In this document: piece after piece, positions 1 to 23,344 of the stretch
Numbering within the stretch: the first letter of the stretch is position 1
Layout: every line of letters starts with the position of its first letter
From: Xiphophorus maculatus
Lineage: Eukaryota > Chordata > Actinopteri > Cyprinodontiformes > Poeciliidae
Direction: 5' to 3'
Length of the DNA stretch: 64,000 nt
Assembly: GCF_002775205.1 (NCBI RefSeq)
Contig: NC_036447.1
Location: forward strand, 5,072,501-5,136,500
Made by a program: the position numbers and the translations under genes
Notes under the pieces: model-generated
What the model was told of the DNA's origin: nothing
The model's input: only the letters and a program-made list of their open reading frames with translations
Databases searched by the model: none

Positions 1-921
1 TAATGGGCCAAAAAACAACAAAAAAACAAAACTAAAATCAAGCAAATAAAGTAATGTTTTCCTGTAGAAAAAAAATATTAATCATTGTAGATGCGAAACG
101 TAAAATTAATTTTGTATGTTTGTATCTAGTTTTCAATTTCTTTGTATAACTTTAGTTATAAAGAACATGATTTGGGTCACTTTCTTTCAAAATACTTGCT
201 ACATTTAGCCAAGCTAAATGAATTAAAAGTTGATTTTGATGCAGCAAAAAAGCTTCAGCTTGGTTATAAAAAGACAAATACTTTATGTTGTACTTAACAT
301 TTCCCATGTTAAGAATTATGTAATATTTTCACCCTGATTAAAAATAAAAAGCCTCCATTTGCATCTGCATGCAAATTTATATTGTTCTTCAATTGCAGAT
401 GGGGCCTCACAAAAATCAGTCCAAGGACCACAAAATTGCCCCCGAGCCACACTTTGGACACCACTGCTAAAACCCTCGAGACCAGCTGAAAACAATCAAT
501 ACCAGCAGTAATATTTAGTGTAACAGCAGAGTTGGGGTCAATTCGGAGTGAATTTGTAACACATTTAAATCTCAATTAGTAGCATAAAAACAGCAGGACA
601 GCCGTGGCTCATTTATGGAATAAAACTTCACATGAAAGTCAGATTCAAAGCTTCACCGCCGCTGAAATGTAGCGAGCAGACTGGTGGGGAACAGAAATCC
701 CCCCGTTCTCCCTCGCCTAAAGATAGATCACATTAGTTCTTTAAGGTTTTCTAGAAAGGAAGACGAACAGTTAGGAAGAGAAATAGAATAAAATAAACCG
801 AGGGAGAGTTTCCGCTTTCACCACACCTCTAAATAATCTGAGGATTTTGATAAGAGGAGTGGAGATGATGCAGATGTTTGAGTCTCCCACTATGAGTTCG
901 GGTTCTGTGATGCTAACCGTC
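1..921. other. Region downstream of tmx2b, no gene seen
   Basis: AT-rich sequence past the tmx2b stop codon. About 395-475 carries a degenerate fragment with the wording 'ccacactttggacacca', also found near 58725-58750 and, in the opposite sense, near 1520; it looks like the end of a dispersed repeat. The tmx2b 3' UTR must lie here, but I found no convincing polyadenylation hexamer on the minus strand. No open frame here resembles a protein I know. Confidence 0.5.
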
Positions 922-3900
922 CTATTTGTCTTTCTTGGATTCGGCGTCGGCCCCTGGCTGCTCGGGCTCCTCCTCCTCGGGGACCGGTGGGAACTGCGAC
1001 GGGCTCAGCTTCTCCGCTTTGTTCCTGTTCAACTTTTTCGACTTCTGGTAGAGTTCGTTCAGGTTGAACTCTCGGATTATGTTTTCCTAAATAAAAAAAT
1101 GCATCAACAATTAGCCTCTAAAAATGCAAATTCTGATCAACTTTGTTACTCAAAAATCTAATAAGTTTCAAGTTGGACAACTTTAGTTTAATATCTTTCT
1201 GGAAAAACTAAAATTATTTTATGAAAATAGAACCTCAGTGAAGCTCCAAGACACAGCTCTGCCTTTCTTGTCCACCTGGGGGCGCCGCATCACTTCCTTC
1301 CCCCCCTGAAATAACACCAAGGAAGGAAGCTGCTTGGACAGAGGGGACGTCGACACCTTGTACCTAAAGGTAAAGCAAAATTCAGTTATTAAATATAACA
1401 TAAAACAACATGATGTAGATGTGAAGTTTTGTCAAAACTGGTTTATTTATTCCTTAAATACATTTTGTTTAGTGAAGTTATGTTGGCTTGACTTTTATTG
1501 CTATATCGCTGTATAACAGGGGTGTCTAAAGTGTGGCCCTGGGGTCATTTGCGGCACTCTTAATGATTTTATGTGGCCTCCAATCAAAATTCTGCAACTG
1601 AGCAAAGCCAGCTGGTTTATTTGTTTATTACAGAAATAATAAAATAAAATATTGTTTCAATATTGGTAAAGTATTTCTCATTTATCAACTATGTTTCTGC
1701 ATTTAAAGCTTTTACTCAAAAGCATCGCTACTTCCTGTTCTTATTGATGAACAGAAAAATAAAACAATAAAAATAAAACAACAACAAAAAAAAACAACTC
1801 CAAAAAAACTGTGTCAATCTAATAATTCATGATTTGGATCTGCAATCATTTATGGATAATATTTTTTAACAAATCTGAAAATTTAGTTCATTTGATTTTT
1901 TTAAAAAATTAATTAACTAAGAATATTTTTCAAAAGTACAATCAATTTATTAAAAAAAAAAAAAAAACATTGGCCATTCATGTGCCTTTATTTTTGGCCC
2001 TCGCGGCAATTTTGTTTTATTTTTTGTGCTGCTTTAGACAGTTGGTGGTTACCATAGCAACCAGTAACTGTCAGCTGTGTAATTTTGCCTTGTTTTTATA
2101 ATTAATCTTGTGCATTTCAGCCGTGTTTCATTTTTCAACTGTCAACAGTTCATTGGGAGCCATCGGTCTGTAGTTTGTTTAGGTTTATTTGTTGTATTTT
2201 ATTTAATGCAGGGGGGGCAGAAGCTGCTGGAAACTCAGTTGTCAAACTATTGGACCAGAGAAGAACAAAGAAAGGTTTAATACATCAATCCCTCCTGGAT
2301 TTTGCAATGTTTTTTATTGCTATGATTTTTGTGACCTAAAATTATTAATTTTGTGGCACTGTTTTTAAAAAGTTGCTTTATTTTAGCCATATCATTGTCT
2401 TACACAAAACATTGAAATTGCTGTATGAAATTTTCCCTTTTTCTTATAAAGCTATAATCCCTCCTTACCTGAGAAGACCCTGCATCGTCGTTTTGCTGCT
2501 GGTCTAATGTCTCCTCCCTCACTCTTTGCTCTTTCTATTTGCAACAATAAAAATGTATTTTGAATGTATGGAAAGGAGCACAACTTCTTAGTAGAAATTA
2601 AAGATAATCCTGGCCTTAACCAACTAACAAGGGACGTAAAATGGGTAACAACAGCATTAGTAACCTTGTTCACCAGCTTAATGTGATATACGGGCATAGT
2701 TTAATCATTTAGCATCACTAGACTTACTCTGTTTATTTGGATGAAAACTAATTTTACCGTTTAGCATCACACATGCCTCATCTTGCAAGGTTCGGCTTTC
2801 AAGAGACGTCGTGAAACAGGAAGTGAAATTAAAAGGGTTTTGGTAAAAATTCAGCCGAGTTGCAGTGATTACGTTGACTGGTCAGATTCGCGGAAAACCT
2901 GCGAATATTGAGTAAATTTGCATAAATAGTTGCGATTGCAACAATGCAACTCCCTGGAGGGACTGATGTTTACATGTAGACATGTGTGGATGTGTCTTAC
3001 CTTTTGGAAACTTCTCCATATCGTCCAATGTCTACCTTCCCAAACTTGAGGCCAGAACAGTTATACCTGAACCGGAGCAGAATTAGCAACAATAATGATA
3101 TTTTACTTGTAAAGATCTTTTCTAAAAACTCAAAGGTACTTTACAGAAATCAAGCAAATTACATACAGAAAACAAAAATACCATAAGTACATTTGGGCAT
3201 AAAACAGGACATTACAGCTGTTCTGAACAGGTAAAAGTAGCTGAAATTAGTGATGGGTAGTTTCTATACTTTGGTTTTCTGTACACAAAAGTGAGTAAAA
3301 AGATAGAAATTAAACCACAAATCCATTTTGTCTTTATGCCAGTGCAGGATTTGCTGAATGAACAGCCAGAGTTTGAGCTGAACTTGCGGTTTCAGTCATA
3401 GATTGCACATCTTCCTGTTTCCACAGTGAAACATAATAAATGGATTCTTACTTAAGCGACAGATCGGCATACACTGAAGCGAAGGACTGACACTCCGGAG
3501 ACCAGTTGGCAAAAAATTCAACAATCCACGTCACACGGCTGTCCTTGTTCAGCTCATCCTGAACCAACACACAGTTAATACAGTTGGGATTAAAACGAGT
3601 TTGTAGATAAACTTTTCTGGTGACAGATGTGTGTTTACCCACATCGATGGTTTTGTCACTGAAGTATTTGATGTACTCTGGTCCCATGTAGAGAGGCGGC
3701 TTACAGGTCATTAGAAACACTGGAAAACACAAGGATCAGCAGAAATCAGATAATTTAAAACATTGAAGCTGCTTCTTTACATCCTGACATTTTTCTCACA
3801 GAGCAAGGCGACTACATAGTCGTCGAAGCAGCCAATCACACGCCAGGGTCTCTATGAAGCAGCCAAGTTTTTCTTCTCCATCTTTTAATGCATTTCTAAT

Positions 3901-6900
3901 ATTGTATTAAAAAATTGATTGATAGTGCCCTCCTACAACCAGAAGTAAAAATACAGAGGAAATGCCTGAGTTAACATTCCACCGTCACTCCAAGCACCCT
4001 GTCCCAAACGATCAGTTGTGAGTAAAGCGTCTGTGTCGTGTCTCGCCATTTTAAATCCAAACAACTCACTGAAGTAAAACAGCAGCTCTGCTGACAGTAA
4101 ACAGGAACTTCACTGTCTGTCGATTGATTGATTGATTGATTGATTTGATAAACAGAAATATTCCTTGAGTTTGACACGTGTTCTAGAGGAATCTGTAAAG
4201 TTGGACTGACCTATGCAGAGCGTCAGGTAGAGCAGGCCCATCCTGATGTCCAGTCGGAAGAACAGGATCACATTGGCCACTTTGCTGAACAGGAAGATGT
4301 TCCCCACATGTTGCTCCACAGTTACTGAGAACGACAGACAAACGGGCCTAAAATCAGTCCTGAAAGTTTGCTAAATTTATCAGATTAAACAACTTGGATT
4401 TTAAAAAAGCAAGTTGAGTGTTGCTGAAGTAAATCTACTCACTTGCTCTGCGGTTCTTCATCATCACGATGGCACTCAGGAACATGAGGATTTCCACTTC
4501 TCTCTGAAAAACACACATAATCGTCACCAACTGATCATCTGAATCCAACCAAAGCCCAAAGTCACAACTTTTACTCTTTAGCCACCGTTTCTAAAAACAT
4601 TTCTACTTCTATTACTTAACCACTCAAAAGCTCATGTTTTTATGTGCAATTTATGTCCCCACAAGTTATTCAACATTTTGGGTTTTTGAGTTACTAATAT
4701 TTAGATACACAGTGAAAAACAAACAACCCTACAATTTCACCGCTTTTATACCCTGGAGATTCTTTTACTTCTGGATTGTAACCCCAGAGTTTGATTTGGC
4801 TCCAAAACAAAGCCCTTTTTTCTCTGTTTATTTTTCTATATTTCAGTCACATCCAGATTTTCTAAATACTTAATATTTTAAAAAGAAAAGAGTGAAATGG
4901 AAGTAAGCCCCAGCACTGTTTTATTTCTTGACTTGTTGAAGAAAAACATAATAAAATCCAACTCAGAGGCTGGTAGTAACTAATTGCAATTACTTTACTT
5001 TGCAAATAAAAAAGATACTGTACTATTAGGCCTGTCACGATAGCAAATTTTGCTGAGCGATTAATTGTCTCAAAAAATTATTGCGATAAACGATAATATT
5101 GTTTGAAGACCTTTTTACACTGATGTAATGGAAATGACGTAATAATGCATGTGATTTCCTGCTAAAGATAGATACACTTAATTTTCAAAAGAACACTAAA
5201 CACTGGAACTGATAAACAAAATAAACAAAACAACCAAAAACAAAAACAAAATGGATTCTCAGTCTCCATTAACAAAAAATGTACTGGAAGAAAAACTAAA
5301 CAACATAAAGCCAAAGTGGAAATAAATACTGCATTCAACCTAAAGACTGCAGATTATGAAGTCTGTATATTATGTTGCCCTTCAGTAATAATTAGATTTA
5401 AATGGAAAAGATGGGCACATCGACTACCTGATGCAATAATTCACACTAACAACAATCTTAGAAAGTTGGTCTTTCTAAGATTGTGTGGTGTGTTATGGTA
5501 GATCGTCGTTGCCGCTCCGATCTAAATCAGGGTTTTTTTCCCCGACTGGGAGCTTAACGCAGCCTGTTGAATGTGACAGGTAGCCAATCAGAAAGCGCAG
5601 ATTCCCTCCGCGCTTTCTGAGGGGAAATTACGTCGGGGAATCCCAAACAGCTGACACGGCGCAACCCGAAGTCCAGCGGACATCGGAGACGATATGTGGA
5701 AACAACATTAATGTTTATTCAACATGCAAAGAATGTAGAAATGACAAGAGGAGGAGTTGGAGTGAAATTGCTACCACAGTTGATAAACCCGGTAACTTTT
5801 CAGCTGTTCTTCGTTAAGGTGACGTAAATAGGTTATAATGATTTTCATTCAGTCAGGACTTTACGCTGACACTAGAGCCACATGCATTGCAGGTAGATTG
5901 TAGTAAAGCATTGATTAATGCCTGGTTTTAAAATTAGTTCACTGGACTTGTAGCCATTATTTTGTGCCCATTGTTGGACACCACACGGCAGGACCGAACC
6001 CGATCGAACCTTTATACCTAGGATTTCTGTCGGCTAATATGTGATCTGTCAGGTTTTGAAAATGGGCCGACAATCCGCCGACAGCTCTAAGATCCTGGAG
6101 TGTGCGCTGGGCTTTACACTAAGGAAATGAGGAAGGGAGGAGTCAGTGGAGAGCACCGGAGCAGAGCCCTTTTTCATTCAGTGTCATTAACAGAAAGAGA
6201 AAAAGGCCGGAAGAGACGATAATGGCGATAATTGAAATGACGTCGATAGTTTTAATTTATCGTACGATTAATTGATTTATCGTTTATCGCGACAGGCCTA
6301 ACTATTACCCAAATAATATTACTATTAATTAAATCTACTCTTACTTGGGCAACATTTCTGGATACTCTGCCTACAGTGAATAACTTCACTGAATAAAGAA
6401 ACATACTTTAACCAGAAATGTATTAGAAAGACACAACCTACATTTTATGTCAACATTTCATGTTTGTACCCAACCTTTGTTGCTTCCTAACAACTGATCA
6501 TCTCTGCCTCCTGAATATTGACCTGTTAGCATGTCTTGACAGCAGTGACTTGTCTTCTGTCAGAGGCCTTTTCAGAATAGTTGCAAGACTGACTGCTACA
6601 GCATAACCTTTCGCAATGACTCCTAGGATAGTTGGATGATTTGAGTTGAGGCAATATTTAATTTCCCTTTGGGTTAAAAAAAAGTATTTTTGAATTGAAT
6701 ATGAAAACATTGAGTTTTTGATGGTCCTGCTCGTCTCTGAATTTCCTGTCAAAACCACCTCCAGTTTGTTTACTAGACTCTGCAAATTAAAATTAAATTA
6801 ATCTGGAGCTGATAAATGATCAAAACTCGGCGGTGGAAACACAGAAGATTTATTTCTACTTCAACTACTGTCCCTTCAGAACAACTTTGTATTTATGTCG

Positions 6901-7239
6901 CAGAGTAAATACATCTTGCTTCATTGCTAAACATCAAAAAGCACAACTGTGTAGGTGTGTGGCCTGACAGAACTACCACTGTCCCACCAATCAGCAGGGC
7001 GGGTCGGTCGGTTCTGAAAGCCCCGGTTCGTCCGCTGTAGGGATACAGACCCAGTCAAAGTCACAGGAGTTCCCGTCCTCCCGCTGTGAGGCCAGATGGT
7101 CGCAGATTCCAGGCGTTTTACGGACCGCCAGGAAGGCTACAGACATGAAGAGAGAAGCTACATAGTACGGCTTGAGCAGCCACTTATACACCTGCGGCAG
7201 GTGGTAGAGGAAAGCAAATAATGGCGTCAGTAAAGCCAT
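922..7239 (-). CDS. tmx2b: Thioredoxin-related transmembrane protein 2 (TMX2), 8 coding exons
   Basis: Coding exons on the minus strand, in transcript order: 7239-7051, 4503-4443, 4324-4211, 3719-3643, 3558-3452, 3066-3001, 1363-1234, 1086-922. Joined, they give 302 codons plus stop, close to the roughly 296 aa of human TMX2. Family role: an ER/mitochondria-associated membrane protein of the PDI family, linked to ER redox and calcium handling. Visible: hydrophobic segments near residues 20-40, 66-80 and 108-125, the conserved [12 protein letters not shown] block, a thioredoxin fold from about residue 130, and a C-terminal KKDK like an ER-retrieval signal. The active-site position reads SPEC (167-170) instead of CxxC; mammalian TMX2 likewise has SxxC. 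Exon 4 uses a GTGGGT donor, the only one that keeps frame. The N-terminus [20 protein letters not shown] resembles my memory of zebrafish tmx2b more than tmx2a. Confidence 0.95.
1516..2040. mobile_element. Dispersed non-coding repeat in tmx2b intron 7
   Basis: Starts with 'ggggtgtctaaagtgtggcc' and runs to a 'ggccctcgcggcaa' block near 2000. Similar 'gtggcc...ggacacc/actcc' wording occurs near 430-475, 29290-29330 and 58716-58752. This suggests one family of dispersed element whose ends carry the GGCC-rich motif. No protein is encoded. Family unknown to me. Confidence 0.4.
4121..4144. repeat. (GATT)n microsatellite
   Basis: About six uninterrupted GATT units in tmx2b intron 3. Confidence 0.85.
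5027..6300. mobile_element. Non-autonomous DNA transposon with imperfect terminal inverted repeats
   Basis: The ends are TAGGCCTGTCACGATA on the left and its near reverse complement TATCGCGACAGGCCTA on the right. Each is followed inward by AT-rich sequence containing further 'cgataaacgata' type words. ACTAT abuts both ends (5022-5026 and 6301-6305), suggesting a short target duplication. The interior (5500-6200) is GC-richer and holds no transposase frame. It lies in tmx2b intron 1. A related end is seen at 58299-58380. A hAT-like affiliation is possible but not shown. Confidence 0.65.
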
Positions 7240-9479
<2,240 letters not shown>

Positions 9480-10472
9480 TTTGAAACTCCGAACAGGAAG
9501 TCACCGACATCCCGCCTCCATACTTTACTCCAGAATAGATCCGTATTGTAGACATCCCAAGAAGCGGCCGGGGAAACAAACCCAGACGGGATTATCAGGC
9601 TGACGCCGTCGAGGTGCCGAATGATAAAAATCTCTGGGCCAAACTAAACCTCCAGCAGCGGAACCGCGGACATTTTCCTGGCCAGGCCGACATTTGGACC
9701 GAGCCGAGCGGCCAATCTGACCGCTGCTGCCTGCTTGTCATTGACTGCTGCCGTTTTAACAGAAGCTAGGATTATATTGGTAAGTCGCGCATTAAACATT
9801 TAAAGCGCCACATGGTGCGGTTTGTTTAGCTGTGTTATAAACGCTGTTTGTCGTGGTGAAAATAAAAAATTTAAATATCTACACAATGGCTGAGTGGGGC
9901 CGTAGATGATGGCAGGTCGGTGTCATCCCGCTTATCTCCCTGTGAGATGGAGTCCCTTACGCGGAAAAGCGGCCTGTTACGGCACCTGTTAAAGGGAAAT
10001 ATTGGCATATTTCCGCGCTGATAACATCTTTTTGCTGTTTCTACTCTCCATCTTTAGGGGGAGGAACCCTGATTGCTGGTGCAGTGTGTTGGGACTCCTC
10101 CAGGGCCTTCTGCCAGCAAGTCCTCCAAACTAACTGGATGCTGATGGAGGCATTCAGGGACCGCAGGAATTCCTAACACCAAAGCCTTCCATGTTGGATG
10201 CAGCATTTGGAGAGCTGTGAGGATGGGTAACTTTTGCAGGAATATTGGATTTTTCTCCAATAGTTTACCTGGAGTCTACTGCATCCTCCATTAAAGTGGA
10301 CAATTATGGCATTTTAGTTGGACCTATCAATAAAATTCTCTGTAACTCTTCACCCTGATTCTTCTGACACAATGATGGTGAGAGGCACCATGTGGGAGTG
10401 TCTCAGGACTACTCAGGTGTAACTGCTTTTGGTAAGAACCAAATATCTGGACTGTAGTGGTCCCCCAGCACC
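9480..10472 (+). promoter_or_regulatory. tesk1: tesk1 promoter region, non-coding exon 1 and 5' UTR of exon 2
   Basis: 9480-9779 is the most CpG-rich stretch between tmx2b and tesk1 and ends in a good donor (G|GTAAGTCGC after 9779). A pyrimidine tract and acceptor at 10056-10057 open the exon that contains the start codon. I infer a non-coding first exon ending at 9779 and a 415-nt 5' UTR from 10058 to 10472. The transcription start is not defined by sequence. Confidence 0.6.
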
Positions 10473-20311
<9,839 letters not shown>

Positions 20312-21240
20312 AGTTCACCCTTCAGAGGTTTCTCAGGAGGACAAAACACAACAACTCGCAGTCCGGAGGCTCGGAGTCAAAATGACTGCCTCCGGCCCTG
20401 TTCTCCACAAACTAAAGATTCAACAGCATGTCTTAACGAGGTCGCATTCTAGTTCAGTGTAAACTGGCTGCTATTCCTTCTAGTTAGAGCCTTCGTCTTC
20501 TTACCGTTTCTGAGATCAGGAGTTTAGATGTAATAAGAAGCGATGACCTCACCGGCCACCGCAGTTTACCCGTTTTCTGGCTCGACGGCGCCGTGACCGA
20601 GGTGAATCTGTACAGAACTGTTTGCTATAGAAGTTTATATTACCTCATTTTGCCTCCTTTTTTTAATAGAGGAAGTTTTTCTAGGCAGCTGCGGCAGCGC
20701 CCCCTGCTGGCTCTCACTCGCATATCAGTGTGGCTGCAGAGACAAAAATGTGTTTTTAATCCCGTTTCGCTGATTACTGCGGCTGCCGAAGGAATATTTA
20801 TAGACCTAACAAAGTTTATTCTTTCTACATTTTTCTAATAATCGACCTGTATATGTGAATGTGAGAGAGATTAACATTTATTTAAGGGAAATTTTGGGCT
20901 TTTAATGTAAACTTGTTTTTGTTTTTTTGCACTTGAGTTTGAAGCACTTTGTGATAAAACAGCAGCTGTTTCGTTGTGTTTGAGTTTGTGATCATTTCTG
21001 GCTCAACAGGCTTCATGTCATCCTTTGTAACAGTGGCGTGTAAAGCAGCTCTGGGTATTTATTGTAAACATCATCTCACACACTGTGTGTGTATGCGCTA
21101 ATGTAGAGTGGAGTGACTGATACATGCAGATCATTTATTTTCTAATTTCCTCGTTTTCTTTTCTGTTAGAAAACTTTAGATGTGTGTGGCATTCATCTGG
21201 TAAACTAGGGATAATAAACTGAATTGGCTGAAAAAGATCT
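20312..21240 (+). other. tesk1: tesk1 3' UTR
   Basis: Follows the TAG at 20309-20311. It stays relatively GC-rich to about 20800 and then becomes AT-rich. A polyadenylation hexamer is at 21213-21218, giving a UTR of roughly 0.9 kb. Confidence 0.6.
21213..21218 (+). terminator. tesk1: Candidate polyadenylation signal of tesk1
   Basis: AATAAA about 0.9 kb after the stop codon. It is followed by a GT-rich tract ('tctgttttgtgtctgt') about 20 nt later, a typical downstream element. Confidence 0.55.
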
Positions 21241-21264
21241 GTTTTGTGTCTGTACTGTTATAGT

Positions 21265-21760
21265 TTGCGATTAATTGGTTACCCTGACAATTAATTGATC
21301 ATTCTGACGATTAAACAATTAATTGAATAAAAATTTGGCACATTCTTGCATGAAAATACATTAATTAAAAGATGCAAATATGGAAATAGTTTAGTTCATT
21401 TGTTAAATAAGAAAGTCAACATTTAATTGCCTAAAATGCAATAACATTCATGCATCTGCTGAAAAAAATTACTAATATTTGTTAGTTCAGGTCTTTCTCT
21501 TTAACTTTTTTTAGAGGATAAAACTAATACTATTCCACTTGAGGAGTTTTGTAAATAACACATTTACAAAGGGATTTTTTTATATCTTAAATGCAAAATA
21601 TAGTTATTTATTGTGCAGCTTTTGCTCAATTTCAGCTCAAACTGTGTTGTTCTTTCAACAAAATAGCCTTTTCTGATTCTGTATACTCCAGCTTGGTAAA
21701 TCAGTTGACTGTTATTTCAATAATCAATCAAACTCATTACTTCAGCCTTATTATACACCT
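21265..21760. mobile_element. Copy of the GCTGAAACGATTAATC-type repeat
   Basis: Contains 'gcgattaattggtt' on the left and 'caataatcaatcaaactcattacttcagcc' type sequence on the right. This matches the arms of the element at 32994-33627 in degenerate form. Other copies lie near 12726-13100, 27340-27560 and 39244-39330. Non-coding. Confidence 0.5.
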
Positions 21761-22333
21761 CTAAATATGGAGCTTCGTTTCCCCTAAATGGCATTTTGTT
21801 TCCCCAAAAACAGTTTGTTTCCCCATTTTGTTAATTAAAGAAACAATTCAAATCGACTCGGCACTAAAGAAAGAAATTGTGATTTTCCTTCTAAACGACT
21901 CATTAAATCATCCTAAACTAATTTAGCGTAAAGTGAAGCAAGCTGTGTCTCTGGAAACGGGAATAAAACAGAAGTCCTTACACTTTCAAAACAAAATGCT
22001 CGGAGTTTAGTTAGGCTGCTTTTCCTTTCACTTTCCTTCTCCACGTTGTGCTTTACAATAATCATTGACTGTTTTCAGTTTTACTTTAGGAGCAGCCGTT
22101 TCTCGGAAATGCTGAAAGGAGGGGGAAACCAGCAGCAGATGAAAACTCAAACACACTGCATTTAAAAATTATTTTAAAGAAAATACGTGCAGAATCTCAC
22201 ATTTAAACCTGTATTTATGTAAGTTAAAACGTCAGTTTGAGCACAGAAAGAAAAATCATGCAAGGACAATAAACCATTTAGAAATGCACACGTACACAAC
22301 AACCAACTAAAGAGGCTTTAAGCTTGTACAAAG

Positions 22334-23202
22334 TAGTGATGTGTCGGTCGCGAACGATCCGGCTCTTAGAGCCGGCTCTTTGAAGTGAACGATTGGAACC
22401 GGCTGCACAATGGGAGCCGTTTTAGGATCCTATTTGGGAGCCGGGTTTTTTTCTACAGTATATCGCTGTCTCTCCGCCTCCCTGTCGTTGTGCTTGTGCT
22501 CTGCAAGTGCCAGAGCCGATAGTTTTTCCCTACATCGTTTTTTTTTTTTGTCCTGCGGTGCCTCGCTGTCTCTCCCCCCCTTCTCCCTCTCCTTCACGTT
22601 TTGCTCTTCTGCCAGTGCCAGAGCGGAGAGTTTTTTCCCTCTATCGGTCCACTGGCCTCATGTCAAGCGTGTGCTCCACACATCTGACCAATCACACATA
22701 GTTTCAATTAATAATGTGGCGGGAAAACAAGCTGTATAGCGTTCGTCGGCAGGTGTTTATGTACAGACACTCACTCCGCGGTCAAGAAGCACAGAAAGAA
22801 GGGGAGTCAGTGTGAGAACTGAATAGGTGAAAATAAATGAGTGACATAAAACGGAGCAAGATTTGGACTCATTTTAATGCTACATCAAGCTCCAGGGCAG
22901 AGTGCAGACTGTGCAAAGTCAGCATTTCCTATCGTGCAGGCTCGACAAACAACCTGCACACGCGGACATCACACGCATCGGTATTGCTATAGCATTGTTA
23001 TGCGGCATTTTTACTCATCATAAGTGCTTAACAATGTCAATAATGAAACAAAATATTATAAAATTAGGTTTAAGCTATTAATTAATTAATAATGTCAAAA
23101 ATATATATGGGGAGCCGTTTGGGAGCCGAAAGAGCCGGCTCTCTACAGTAAGAAGAGCCATTAGAGCCGCATCTCGAAAAGGAGCCGAAAATCCCATCCC
23201 TA
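22334..23202 (+). mobile_element. Internally deleted hAT transposon with BED-finger fragment
   Basis: Ends TAGTGATGTG... and ...CCCATCCCTA are imperfect inverted repeats. They are flanked by a near-perfect 8-bp target duplication (GTACAAAG at 22326-22333, GTACAAAA at 23203-23210), the hallmark length of hAT elements. Inside both ends are several GGAGCCG/CGGCTC words, possible transposase-binding subrepeats. The plus strand at 22837-22992 encodes a 51-residue N-terminal BED zinc-finger piece (WTHF, then CxxC and a C-terminal H) that runs into a stop. The catalytic domain is absent, so the copy is non-autonomous. Confidence 0.8.
22837..22992 (+). pseudogene. hAT transposase N-terminal (BED zinc finger) remnant
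   Basis: 51 codons from ATG to TAG. The order is KIWTHFNATSS, then AECRLC (the two zinc-binding cysteines), then NNLHTRTSH with candidate histidines. This is the BED-finger arrangement used by hAT transposases and ZBED proteins. The rest of the transposase is missing. Confidence 0.65.
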
Positions 23203-23243
23203 GTACAAAAGGCACCTCGAAAGTATGTGTGCAAGCTGGGCTG

Positions 23244-23278
23244 AGTTTCAGTTTCATGTTGACAGCAGGGCTATAAAA
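23244..23278 (+). promoter_or_regulatory. GIMAP promoter: ISRE and TATA box
   Basis: 23244-23257 read on the minus strand is ATGAAACTGAAACT, a full match to the interferon-stimulated response element core GAAANNGAAA. A TATAAAA follows at 23272-23278, and the ATG is at 23345, so initiation near 23300 is expected. The site predicts induction through IRF/ISGF3 factors. The hAT fragment ends only about 40 bp upstream. A matching second copy is at 25869-25906. Confidence 0.75.
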
Positions 23279-23344
23279 GAAGGGCCTCCTGCAGGAACAT
23301 TTCTATGTAGCTGAAGTTTCTGCTCTGCACTTTCTAACCTGATC

